36,510 bases of DNA from an uncultured Lachnospiraceae bacterium (GCA_949457475.1 CASUON010000002.1:1-36510); one strand, 5' to 3'; shown: positions 18,840 to 26,945, counted from the first letter of the stretch. The notes: a model not told the origin generated them from the letters alone. Translations and numbers: made by a program.

Positions 18840-18889
18840 TTAAAAGTGAAGGATAATACTGGATTATCCGTTAATAGTATTATTGGACA
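18840..18889 (+). repeat. 50-bp inverted repeat, left copy
   Basis: Begins TTAAAAGTGAAGGATAATAC and ends TAGTATTATTGGACA; identical in all 50 bases to the reverse complement of 24559-24608. It contains nested dyads: GGATAAT-ACTGG-ATTATCC, and ATAATACT with AGTATTAT separated by 15 bases. It ends 56 bp before the start codon of the radical SAM gene. Flanking sequence on both sides differs from that of the right copy. Confidence 0.95.
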
Positions 18890-18945
18890 GATTTAACATG
18901 ATTATTTATTTCAATCCATAATTAAAAATAAGTCAGGTGAATAGA

Positions 18946-20052
18946 ATGAATAAATTATTGTCAAAAGCGAATATTTTAATTCGGCAAAACCGGCCATTAG
19001 ACAATCCTGATGAAATAATAACTGTATTTCGCAGAAATAATTTTCTCCAGCTTACATTCCACTCAAATGGGTGCAGGTATAGTGCAGCGGGTTCCTGTAC
19101 TATGTGCAATTATGGTATCGGGAAAATTGCAAAATTACAAGATATTTTATCAGAATTAGAGACAATTTGCCAATCAAAAGATTTTAAAGAATGTGATATG
19201 ATACTCCTCGGTGCATCCGGAAGCTTTTTGGATGATCAGGAAATTCCAGCTGATTATCAGCATAAAATAATGGAACGAATTGCCAAAAGCCATATGCAGG
19301 AGATACACATTGAGACTCATTATAAAAGTATTACGAATCAAAAATTGCATAATATACGTAAAATTTTTCAAAATCAAACAATTACTATAGAAATGGGTCT
19401 CGAAACAGTTACGGAAGAGTTTCAGGAAAATATACTAAATAAAAAAATTCCGTTAAGCGAGTTGAATTCAGTAATAAAGCAAATACATACTGAAAAAATG
19501 CTGACAGCTCTTAATGTACTTGTAGGAATTCCGTTTTTATCAGAAAAGGAACAGCTTGCAGAAGCTTTAAAAACTTTACGCTGGGCATTGAACAACAACG
19601 CTGATTATGTAGTGCTTTTTCCTATAAACATACAGCCATATTCTCTTTTTGAATGGTGGCATAAAAATAATTATATCACTGAACCATCTCTATGGATGCT
19701 TGTTTATTTATTATCAGAATTATCTGATGATGAAATGAGGCACGTCTGTTTTGCGTGGTACGGAAACAGATGTATTACATACTCAAATGAAAGAAAAACA
19801 CAGACTCCACAGGCCTGTTCCGTATGTCGGCCGCAATTAATTAAATTTTTTCAAAAATTTTCGAGTGATTTTAATATAGAAACCCGAAAAACATATCTGA
19901 AACAATTTCTTCAAACAAACTTTGAATGCGATTGTTTCGATAAGTTAAAAAATAAAATTAAAAAAGATACAGACAATTTCCCGGATTTGAAAAGGGGAAA
20001 TTTGGCAGTTAAAGAATGGATGGATAAATATGCAATTGATGGATGCAATTAA
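18946..20052 (+). CDS. Radical SAM enzyme resembling the archaeosine synthase subunit RaSEA (TIGR01210-like)
   Basis: About 368 residues. ATG 18946 is chosen because AGGTG lies 6 bases upstream; an in-frame GTG at 18937 is part of that site. The Fe-S cysteines are C43-x7-C51-x2-C54 (GCRYSAAGSCTMCNYG), an Elp3-like spacing. The following segments (LLGASGSFLDDQEIP, EIHIETHYKSIT, ITIEMGLETVTEEFQENILN, VLVGIPFLSEKEQLAEAL, LFPINIQPYSLFEWW) are those I associate with the RaSEA/TIGR01210 group. C-terminal CSVC and CDC pairs could bind a second cluster or zinc. A bacterial member in this context probably acts on something other than archaeal tRNA. It is the first gene of a tight operon, and the next gene overlaps its end. 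The family is moderately sure; the substrate is unknown. Confidence 0.75.
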   Translation: MNKLLSKANILIRQNRPLDNPDEIITVFRRNNFLQLTFHSNGCRYSAAGSCTMCNYGIGKIAKLQDILSELETICQSKDFKECDMILLGASGSFLDDQEIPADYQHKIMERIAKSHMQEIHIETHYKSITNQKLHNIRKIFQNQTITIEMGLETVTEEFQENILNKKIPLSELNSVIKQIHTEKMLTALNVLVGIPFLSEKEQLAEALKTLRWALNNNADYVVLFPINIQPYSLFEWWHKNNYITEPSLWMLVYLLSELSDDEMRHVCFAWYGNRCITYSNERKTQTPQACSVCRPQLIKFFQKFSSDFNIETRKTYLKQFLQTNFECDCFDKLKNKIKKDTDNFPDLKRGNLAVKEWMDKYAIDGCN

Positions 20053-20650
20053 CAATCGAAAAAGCATTCGAAAATTTAAAAAGATAAAAATAGATACACA
20101 AGAGATAAAACAAATTATCAATGCCGCGATACTTGCTCCTTCTGCAAAGAACCGACAGCCATGGCATTTTTATGTCATTCAGGATAAAGAATTGGATATT
20201 CTTTTGGAAAAAGTAGCTGAAGGAATTGAGAATTTATCAGAAGAATATAAAAAAGCAGGCATTTCCAGACCGGATATAGACGCAGCTTACCATACGCTAG
20301 AGAGTATGCATCAGGCATCTGCCATTATAATTATTACATGTAAAAAGAAATATAAAGAAAGTTTTTCAGATGGTGTTAATTGGTATTTAAATGCTCTTGA
20401 TATTGAAACAACAGATATTTTATCAATTGGTGCAGCCATTGAACATATGCTGTTAAAGGCGACTGAAATGGGATATGGAACACTTTGGGTCTGTGATATT
20501 TTTTATGCTTATCCGCAAGTAGTAAAATATTTGCGAACAGATGATGCGGTTGTATCAGCAGTTTGTATCGGATGCTCGGATGAATTTCCATCTGTCCGTT
20601 CACGTCTGTCTATGAATGAAGTAACTACTTTTTATCAAAGCAAGGAGTAA
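20030..20650 (+). CDS. Nitroreductase-family FMN oxidoreductase
   Basis: 206 residues with the nitroreductase fold. The N-terminal phosphate-binding signature is NNRKSIRKFK (residues 8-17), followed by AAILAPSAKNRQPWHFYVI and the C-terminal GAAIEHMLLKATEMGYGTLWVC. Members use FMN and NAD(P)H to reduce or oxidise small molecules or peptide-bound azolines. ATG 20030 overlaps the upstream gene by 23 bases and has GGATGG ahead; ATG 20039 is an alternative. The gene is coupled to a radical SAM gene before and an ATP-grasp/radical SAM gene after, so it is probably a redox step of the same pathway. The exact reaction cannot be read from the sequence. Confidence 0.88.
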   Translation: MQLMDAINNRKSIRKFKKIKIDTQEIKQIINAAILAPSAKNRQPWHFYVIQDKELDILLEKVAEGIENLSEEYKKAGISRPDIDAAYHTLESMHQASAIIIITCKKKYKESFSDGVNWYLNALDIETTDILSIGAAIEHMLLKATEMGYGTLWVCDIFYAYPQVVKYLRTDDAVVSAVCIGCSDEFPSVRSRLSMNEVTTFYQSKE

Positions 20651-20655
20651 AATAC

Positions 20656-22950
20656 ATGGATCATATATATTGGATAGGTATAAGAAAATCCGATCTATTG
20701 ACAATTGAAAATTTATATAAAGGATCAGTAACTTTTTTTGGTGATGGAAAAAACGGAAATATATCATTATCACAAACGGGCATTTCCCGTATGAATCACA
20801 ACGTAGATTCGCCAGTTTTTTTTGAGTTTTACGAAATGGCAATGCAACAAATTTTAGATGAAGATAAAAATGCCAAATTTATGTTTTATAATCCGATTCT
20901 GGCATATTTTTTGGATGAACGATTTCGAAAAAGAATTATTTGCCTTAATAATTTTGACGTTCTCAAAATTATTAATAATAAGATATTATGCAAACTATGG
21001 CTTAAAGATCATATACAAATGCTGGGAAATGTTCAGATGTTCGGAAAAGAAATTTCTTTAGAACATCTGAATAAGATTTTAGGCCATAAAAATGAGTATA
21101 TTGTTCAGCTTCCCATTTCTTCTGGAGGCGCAGGAACATACATTTTAAATAAAGATAATGAAGAATCAGTTATTGATCAATTAGATTCATTTAAACAGTA
21201 TATTATCTCTGTTTATTATCCAAATGCAATCCCGATAAATGTACATTGTGTTATTTATGAAAATGACTATTGCATTTATCCAAGTTCAGTACAAATCATA
21301 AAAATAGAAAATAATAATCTTTTATATAAAGGCTGTGATTTTATTGCGGCAAATTCCTTAGACTGGGAAACACAAGAACAAATAAAAAAACAAGCATCCT
21401 TTATCTGTAAAAGATTGTGTAATATCAATTATCGTGGCATTTGTGGTATTGATTTTATGATCATTCATAATAGTGTCTTTTTTTGTGAGATTAATCCAAG
21501 GTTTCAGGCATCTACTGCAATATTAAATTTTGCTCTGGCAAACGAAAATTTATTGTCTGTAAATGAAACAACTATCAATGCTTTTAAGAACCATGGACCA
21601 GATAAAACAATACCTTCCTTTCATGTACCCTACAGTTCATATGCATATGAAGAGCGCCGTGAACTGAATAGTTTTCATAAAAATATATTTCATACTTATT
21701 TTGAGTTGTATCCTGAATATCGAATATTTAAAGATGGATATGATTTTGATGTAACAGCTGAGTCAGGCGCCTATCTATTCAGAGCTGTTTATTCACGTCC
21801 ACTTATCAGCATCTGTCACAATGAAATACATACGTATGAACTTTTTACGGGATATACTTTGCCAACTCCTTTAAATTTGATTCAGCTAAAGATTATGTTA
21901 TTAACTTTCGGTCTTAAGATTTCATCGAAAGCTTTATCATTTATAGAAGAAATAGGAAAAATACGTGAAGCAAATTTTACGGCAATCGACATAATTTTAT
22001 TGGATGATCTGGTGATTAATTGCCCATATAAAACTACTTTTACAGATTTTAGTCCATTTACAATAAATATGGATGATCAAAAACTGCTTTTATTTTATTT
22101 TGAACATAAAATCACTGAAATAAAAATTTATTATGAAAGTAAACTTAATCAGAAAAAAACCCAAAATGGTACTTTTTATAGTTCCGCTGCTTTTTTAGCT
22201 ATGGATCGTTTAAGGATTAATTACAGGCCTGTCTGCTACTATAAAGAAAATGGAAAAAGCTGCCAGTTTTGCAATCTTCCAACGGTAAATCAATCTTATG
22301 ACTTTGAAACTGTTTGCGAAATAATTGATGGATTTTTGGAAGGTGAACAATTTCGGCATATATTATTAGGAGGTGGTTCCGATGATCCGAAAAGTGATTT
22401 TTCGAACATTATTGAATTAACCGCTTATTTGAAAAATAAATCTGATAAACCTATTTATTTAATGTCCCTTCCGCCATATAACCTTGAAATTATCTCTAAG
22501 TTATACAATGCCGGAATCTCTGAAATAGCATTCAATATAGAGGTATTTGATGAAAAATCCGCTATGAAGTATATGCCTGGAAAAGGTTATATTCCCAGAG
22601 AATATTATTATGAAGCTTTACGCAAAGCAGTGATGTTATGGGGTAAAGAAGGAAATGTACGCAGTATGGTGATCATTGGATTGGAACCAGAACAGACTTT
22701 ATTAGCAGGTATCGAAAAATTATGTCAAATAGGTGTGCAGCCAATGCTTTCCATATTCCGTCCATTGGAGCATACACCATTAAGAAATCTGATACCATTG
22801 TCCTGTCAATATTTATACGAATTATATCTGAAAATTTATAATATTTGTTCGAAATATGGCCAGATACTTGGTCCAACTTGTACCTATTGTCAAAATAATA
22901 CACTTGCTATTTCTGAAAAATATGAAAATAAAGAAATTGTTATAATATGA
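20656..22950 (+). CDS. Fused ATP-grasp / radical SAM enzyme
   Basis: 764 residues from ATG 20656, with AAGGAG 8 bases upstream and only 5 bp after the nitroreductase stop. The N-terminal part (about 100-310) reads as an ATP-grasp ligase: glycine-rich QLPISSGGAGTYIL, then GICGIDFMI and the metal-binding CEINPRFQAST with E278, N280 and R282. A middle region (about 310-510) is unassigned. The C-terminal part (about 515-745) is a radical SAM domain with C527-x8-C536-x2-C539 (VCYYKENGKSCQFCNLP), the SAM-contacting GGGSDDP and a late CTYC pair. ATP-grasp enzymes form amide or ester bonds through acyl phosphates, and radical SAM enzymes do C-H chemistry. Having both in one chain suggests ligation and radical modification of one substrate. 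I do not recognise a characterised homologue. Confidence 0.82.
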   Translation: MDHIYWIGIRKSDLLTIENLYKGSVTFFGDGKNGNISLSQTGISRMNHNVDSPVFFEFYEMAMQQILDEDKNAKFMFYNPILAYFLDERFRKRIICLNNFDVLKIINNKILCKLWLKDHIQMLGNVQMFGKEISLEHLNKILGHKNEYIVQLPISSGGAGTYILNKDNEESVIDQLDSFKQYIISVYYPNAIPINVHCVIYENDYCIYPSSVQIIKIENNNLLYKGCDFIAANSLDWETQEQIKKQASFICKRLCNINYRGICGIDFMIIHNSVFFCEINPRFQASTAILNFALANENLLSVNETTINAFKNHGPDKTIPSFHVPYSSYAYEERRELNSFHKNIFHTYFELYPEYRIFKDGYDFDVTAESGAYLFRAVYSRPLISICHNEIHTYELFTGYTLPTPLNLIQLKIMLLTFGLKISSKALSFIEEIGKIREANFTAIDIILLDDLVINCPYKTTFTDFSPFTINMDDQKLLLFYFEHKITEIKIYYESKLNQKKTQNGTFYSSAAFLAMDRLRINYRPVCYYKENGKSCQFCNLPTVNQSYDFETVCEIIDGFLEGEQFRHILLGGGSDDPKSDFSNIIELTAYLKNKSDKPIYLMSLPPYNLEIISKLYNAGISEIAFNIEVFDEKSAMKYMPGKGYIPREYYYEALRKAVMLWGKEGNVRSMVIIGLEPEQTLLAGIEKLCQIGVQPMLSIFRPLEHTPLRNLIPLSCQYLYELYLKIYNICSKYGQILGPTCTYCQNNTLAISEKYENKEIVII

Positions 22951-22976
22951 TTCAGCTGCCTATATTAGAAATTGTT

Positions 22977-23016
22977 AAAAATGGTTTTCTGCCTGATTCA
23001 TTAGAAAACCATTTTT
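22977..23016. terminator. Bidirectional terminator between convergent cassette genes
   Basis: AAAAATGGTTTTCT (22977-22990) and AGAAAACCATTTTT (23003-23016) form a perfect 14-bp stem with a 12-base loop. The A and T tracts at the stem ends would terminate both the ATP-grasp operon and the pentapeptide gene. Confidence 0.8.
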
Positions 23017-23057
23017 AACTTTGTCTGATTTAGTAGTTTTTAGGTTAAATTTGTATA

Positions 23058-24515
23058 TTAAAGCTGAATATCTGTTTCATCCGACTCCTCAGTTGGGTTA
23101 TCAATAATATATTGAACTGTATATTGTACATTATTATTTTCAAGAGCTTCGCTTCTTTCTTCTGCTCTTTTTAACTTTTCTTCTTTTTCTTTAATTTCCA
23201 GTTGATTGAGCCTGATTTGCTGATGTGTTAATATTTTCTGCTGAATAGAATCATGTACTTTTGAAAATGTCAGAAACATATTGACTAAGAAAATAAGTTC
23301 ATTGTAATGAGCACAAATAAATGCAATAAAATTACATTCTGAATTATGTCGTATCTCAATATGACTTATTTTCTTTGTACATAAATCATTGATGGAAGAA
23401 TCAATATGTTCGATAAACTGCATCATTTTTTCTGATTCTTTAGAATCGATATTTGTCTGCATAATAATTCTGGCAGTAGGAAATTCATCAAAACTGTCTA
23501 ATAAAGAAGAACGTATTTCGCCAATATTATAGATAAAACTTCTCCGTTCATAAATATTGAATTTCTGTTCTGATACATATTGCTCAATAGATGTATATAA
23601 TCTTTTTAACACATCATATGAAAAAATATTTCCTTGTTTTGCTTGTTTGCAAAAAAACTTAAGCATTCTGAAATTTCTTTGTGCGATAGATTTCCGTATT
23701 CCCATTACAATAGAATTAAAAGCAAGATTTTTTTTGTTTTCTGCTAAATATATATTGGCCAAAGGAAAATATTCCTCTATAGAAGTATAATAAACAATAA
23801 ATGATTCTTTTAATCCCAAATATTCTTCCATCGTAATCATTTGATTATCTGCAGACAAAGTTATATCTTTTTTATTATCCGGCAGCGCATTAAATATCCC
23901 ATAAATATACGGAAACTGAGACATAGGGAAACTGACATTTGATAAATTACAATTTTTTAATTCCATGTACTCAATATTTGAGTTCGAAAATGTAACATCT
24001 TGAAAAGTGCAACAAAGGAATACAGTATTTTCCATCATAGAAGATGAAAACAGGCAATTTTCGAAATTACATCTTTCAAATAATATTTCCGCAACAGTAG
24101 AGCCTTTAAAATTTACATTTTTAAATGTGACTCCATAAAAATTTGAATAGCTTAGGTTCGTGCTTTTAACATTTATATTTTTCCATGTATTTTTTATAAA
24201 TTGGCAATATTGTACATTAGATTCACAGAATGTCGAATTAGATAAACCTGTATTTGAAAAATATGAACCTGTTAATGCAGCATTTCCAAAATTAACGTCT
24301 TGAATCTCGCTATCAATTAATGTGCTCCTCTTCAAACTAACATCTTCAAAACTGCCGTTTATCTTGAGGTTAATTCCATTTTCAAATAAGCGATTATTAT
24401 TTTGCATTAGCGATATATATTTTTCTAATGTATGAACTGCATTTTGTACCTGTATATCAGAAAATTGCTGAATACCATTTTCTAAATGTAGTTTTATATC
24501 CATATATTGCTTCAT
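23058..24515 (-). CDS. Pentapeptide-repeat protein with membrane segment and coiled coil
   Basis: 485 residues from ATG 24515 (minus strand, AAAGGAAA upstream). Residues about 50-205 are a pentapeptide-repeat (right-handed quadrilateral helix) region, visible as successive short units such as SFEDV, SLKRS, TLIDS, NFKGS, TFQDV and NFENC with F or L at centre positions. A helical region of unknown type follows. Near residues 395-415 a hydrophobic stretch (FIAFICAHYNELIFLVNMFL) may be a membrane segment, and the tail is a charged coiled coil (IRLNQLEIKEKEEKLKRAEE). Pentapeptide proteins such as Qnr/McbG protect gyrase, but many have other roles, and this one is longer and perhaps membrane bound. 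It is convergent with the enzyme operon inside the inverted repeats. A role in immunity or as effector is only a guess. Confidence 0.8.
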   Translation of the reverse strand: MKQYMDIKLHLENGIQQFSDIQVQNAVHTLEKYISLMQNNNRLFENGINLKINGSFEDVSLKRSTLIDSEIQDVNFGNAALTGSYFSNTGLSNSTFCESNVQYCQFIKNTWKNINVKSTNLSYSNFYGVTFKNVNFKGSTVAEILFERCNFENCLFSSSMMENTVFLCCTFQDVTFSNSNIEYMELKNCNLSNVSFPMSQFPYIYGIFNALPDNKKDITLSADNQMITMEEYLGLKESFIVYYTSIEEYFPLANIYLAENKKNLAFNSIVMGIRKSIAQRNFRMLKFFCKQAKQGNIFSYDVLKRLYTSIEQYVSEQKFNIYERRSFIYNIGEIRSSLLDSFDEFPTARIIMQTNIDSKESEKMMQFIEHIDSSINDLCTKKISHIEIRHNSECNFIAFICAHYNELIFLVNMFLTFSKVHDSIQQKILTHQQIRLNQLEIKEKEEKLKRAEERSEALENNNVQYTVQYIIDNPTEESDETDIQL

Positions 24516-24558
24516 ATGTATGAATGTTTCCTTTCAGTTAAATTTTTATGATAAGAAT

Positions 24559-24608
24559 TGTCCAATAATACTATTAACGGATAATCCAGTATTATCCTTC
24601 ACTTTTAA
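24559..24608 (-). repeat. 50-bp inverted repeat, right copy
   Basis: Exact reverse complement of 18840-18889. It ends 43 bp before the start codon of the pentapeptide-repeat gene, in the same relation as the left copy to its gene. Outside it, at 24634-24648, lies the near-palindrome GGGTAATATTATCCC, which resembles the GGATAAT/ATTATCC dyad of the repeat. No strong promoter pair is visible outside it on the minus strand. Confidence 0.95.
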
Positions 24609-24749
24609 ACCTGAAAATTTATGTTTAAGGACAGGGTAATATTATCCCAAAAAGTATTTATAATAATACAGAATATCCATATCGATGGCATCTTATATTT
24701 GCGAAATTGCATCCATCCTCTAAGGTTGTTGTAATAATGTGTCTAATCA

Positions 24750-24778
24750 TTGAGAAACCGCTATAAATATGATATAGT
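24750..24778 (+). promoter_or_regulatory. Predicted promoter of the Rpn-type transposase gene
   Basis: TTGAGA (24750-24755), a 17-bp spacer and TATAGT (24773-24778), 24 bp ahead of ATG 24803, which also has a GAAAGGA ribosome site. Confidence 0.65.
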
Positions 24779-24802
24779 AGGTACATTCGAAAGGATATTA
24801 AT

Positions 24803-25935
24803 ATGGCAGAAGATAAAAGAAATCGTGCACCTAAAATAGAAAATAAAACAGAAAAACAGGATGTTTCCTATAATCCACCCAAAGGAGCAACAAACATAAC
24901 AGCAGATAACCATAACAATTTTAACACGAATCAGCCTAGCGTCATTGCAAAAAAAGCCGATGCCAGCACAGGCGCACGCGCAGGGAAAGGCGGGGCAGTA
25001 ACCAAACAGGCGATTCGCAGGGCCGTCAAGAAGCTAAGGCCGATTGACGACGTGCTTTTTCAAAAACTAGCCGGAGACAAACTGGTAGTCCAGGAAATGC
25101 TGCGCATAATACTGGAAGACCCATCTTTGGAAGTAATTGCTGTAACGCCGCAAAACAGCATCCGGAATCTATTTGGCCGCTCGGTACGCCTGGATGCCCT
25201 CTGCGACCTGTCCGGGGTGGGAAAGTGCAATATTGAAGTGCAAAAGGCAGACAATGACGACCACCTAAAGAGGGTAAGGTACCATGCGTCCTGCATTACA
25301 GCGAATATTACAGACATAGAGCGTATTTGAAAAATCATTCCCGCCATCTGCACGCCCCAATTTGCGTGATATTTGTGCCAAATTCAGGTTACATAGCCCG
25401 CTATGCGCCCTTCATTTGGCGCAAATCTCCCGCAAATTGGGACGCACATCTGCCGGAAAGCATTTTTCAAACACGCTCTGGCGTGGATTTTCGAGACGTG
25501 CCGGATGTATATATATTGTATCTGTCAGAGCACGACTTTCTGAAGGGAAACCGGACGATATACCATGTAGAGTCGGCGGTGAGGGAGACAGGCAAATATG
25601 TGGACGACGGCTTAAAAAGGGTATTTGTAAATACACAAATCGATGACAAGACGGATATCGCCGGTTTGATGAAATGCTTTTTGCAGACAGAAGTTGATAC
25701 ACCGAGATTCCCGGAGCTGTCAAGGGCAATGGGCTATTTCAAAAAAGAACGGGAAGGGGTGAAGCTTATGTGCGCAGTAGTCGATGATTTAATAAATATG
25801 GCAAAAGAAGAAGCAGAAGAGAAGGCAAGAGAGGAAGCAGAAGCGAGAAAACGCGAAGTAGAAGCGAGAAAACGTGCAGAAACGGAGCTTGCAATTTTAA
25901 AAGAAAAATTAAAAGCCCAGGGCATAACGATTTAG
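24803..25935 (+). pseudogene. Rpn/PD-(D/E)XK nuclease family transposase gene, interrupted by a MITE-like element
   Basis: The 5' part (24803-25317) encodes a low-complexity start followed by RPIDDVLFQKLAGD, nuclease motifs (GRSVRLDALC, KCNIEVQKADND) and YHASCITANITD. A 162-bp palindromic element then introduces a stop at 25328. The 3' part resumes in another frame at about 25480 with GVDFRDVPDVYILYLSEHDF and runs to 25935, ending in a charged helix (EEAEEKAREEAEARKREVEA). Joining NITD to GVDFRDVPDV restores the sequence expected of this family (PD-(D/E)XK transposase, Rpn-like, linked to recombination-promoting nucleases). The net insertion of about 161 bp shifts the frame. The gene was presumably intact until recently. 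Confidence 0.85.
25318..25479. repeat. 162-bp palindromic MITE-like element, copy C
   Basis: Ends AGAGCG...CGCTCT. The arms (AGAGCGTATTTGAAAAATC on the left, AGAGCGTGTTTGAAAAATG from the right, reverse-complemented) are inverted repeats of about 75 bp that nearly meet at the centre CATAGCCCGCTATG. It has no coding capacity. It interrupts a transposase gene, showing that it inserted there. Arms and centre match copies at 3572-3674, 5198-5267 and 17376-17467. Confidence 0.8.
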
Positions 25936-26100
25936 GAAAGATTTTTTAGCACTTTTTGCTTGTATTTTTTTTAATATTCTATTGTAATCACTTTAATTTT
26001 CCGATAGAATAAAAATGATAGGCATTGAGGGACTCCTTTTTCCAAAACATTCCAAAGGATTCCAATAAGGAAGCGATTTTGAGTGAAAAGGAGAATGCAT

Positions 26101-26895
26101 ATGAAAAAATGGAAATTGAAAATATACACGGTTTTATTTTGCGTCGTATGCGCATTAAGTGGGTGCACGGCAAAAAACCAGATGTATTTGCAGGCAAAAG
26201 AACAGGAAAACCAGGCGGAAGACGCGAATTTTGATAGGGATGCAGAGGATGTAACGCTTGCAGGCAGTACGCAGGTAGACGACACGTCTAAGGGCATGCA
26301 GCCCCAGGAACCGAAGGCAGCCGATACAGAGCGTGGCGAACCGCAGACATCAGGCGCGCAGCGCCAGCAATCACAGGCTGCAGGGGAACAGACAAAGGAC
26401 GCGCAGGCCAATGGCATGCAAGAAAATTGTTTTGTCTATATCTGCGGGGCAGTGAAAAAACCGGGCGTGTTTGAGGTGCCCGCGGGCAGCCGGATCTATG
26501 AAGTGATAATGCTTGCCGGAGGGCTGAAAAAGAATGCGTCAGTAAGAGGGCTGAACCAGGCGCAGCAGGTTGCAGACGGCGATATGATCGAGGTACTTAC
26601 CAAGAAGGAGCAACGGACGGCGCAAAAAGACGACAAGGGCTTGGCCGGGCAAAGCGTCTTAGAGACGGACGGTACGCTGCAGGCGGACGTTGGCGCGGTC
26701 GGACGGGTTAATCTAAATACGGCGTCGGCTGCCGAACTTATGACGTTAAATGGTATTGGCGAAGCGAAAGCCGCCAATATTATTGCCTACCGTCAGGAAA
26801 CCGGCGGATTTTCGTCTACGCAGGAAATTATGAATGTAAATGGCATTGGGGAAGGCGTGTATGCACAGATTAAAGATACAATTACCGTAGAATAG
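26101..26895 (+). CDS. comEA: ComEA-like lipoprotein with SLBB and helix-hairpin-helix domains
   Basis: 264 residues. ATG 26101 is chosen because AAGGAG lies 7 bases upstream; in-frame GTG 26083 and ATG 26095 are poorer. Residues 1-20 are a lipoprotein signal with lipobox LSGC. A Gln/Ala-rich spacer covers about 25-105. An SLBB domain (about 109-165, FVYICGAVKKPGVFEVPAGSR) follows, then two HhH motifs (about 203-264, VNLNTASAAELMTLNGIGEA and NVNGIGEGVYAQIKD). ComEA binds incoming double-stranded DNA at the cell surface during natural transformation. comEC lies 3.5 kb downstream, separated by a two-component system and a GerMN gene. Having a lipobox rather than a plain membrane anchor is common in Clostridia. 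Confidence 0.9.
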   Translation: MKKWKLKIYTVLFCVVCALSGCTAKNQMYLQAKEQENQAEDANFDRDAEDVTLAGSTQVDDTSKGMQPQEPKAADTERGEPQTSGAQRQQSQAAGEQTKDAQANGMQENCFVYICGAVKKPGVFEVPAGSRIYEVIMLAGGLKKNASVRGLNQAQQVADGDMIEVLTKKEQRTAQKDDKGLAGQSVLETDGTLQADVGAVGRVNLNTASAAELMTLNGIGEAKAANIIAYRQETGGFSSTQEIMNVNGIGEGVYAQIKDTITVE

Positions 26896-26945
26896 GGCAT
26901 AATAGCTGTATTGTAGTTGCGTAATACCAAAGAAATAGAAAACAG

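Larger units (their letters stand above)
18840..24608. mobile_element. AT-rich cassette bounded by perfect 50-bp inverted repeats
   Basis: A 5.8-kb block bounded by 50-bp perfect inverted repeats (18840-18889 and 24559-24608) holds four genes in two convergent units. Its base composition is much more AT-rich than the arg or com regions on either side, which suggests acquisition. A tyrosine recombinase gene lies immediately left. The block has no transposase and no clear target duplication. It could be an invertible segment or a recombinase-mobilised cassette; alternatively the repeats are shared regulatory DNA. The boundary as a mobile unit is inferred. Confidence 0.55.

Noticed and set aside
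18890-18945. Riboswitch or T-box in the cassette leader
   Set aside because: The leader is short; apart from the 50-bp repeat dyads I see no conserved T-box, antiterminator or known riboswitch core.
18840-24608. Cassette as a classic composite transposon or IS with 50-bp terminal repeats
   Set aside because: There is no transposase inside and no target-site duplication is evident outside the repeats; the neighbouring gene is a tyrosine recombinase.
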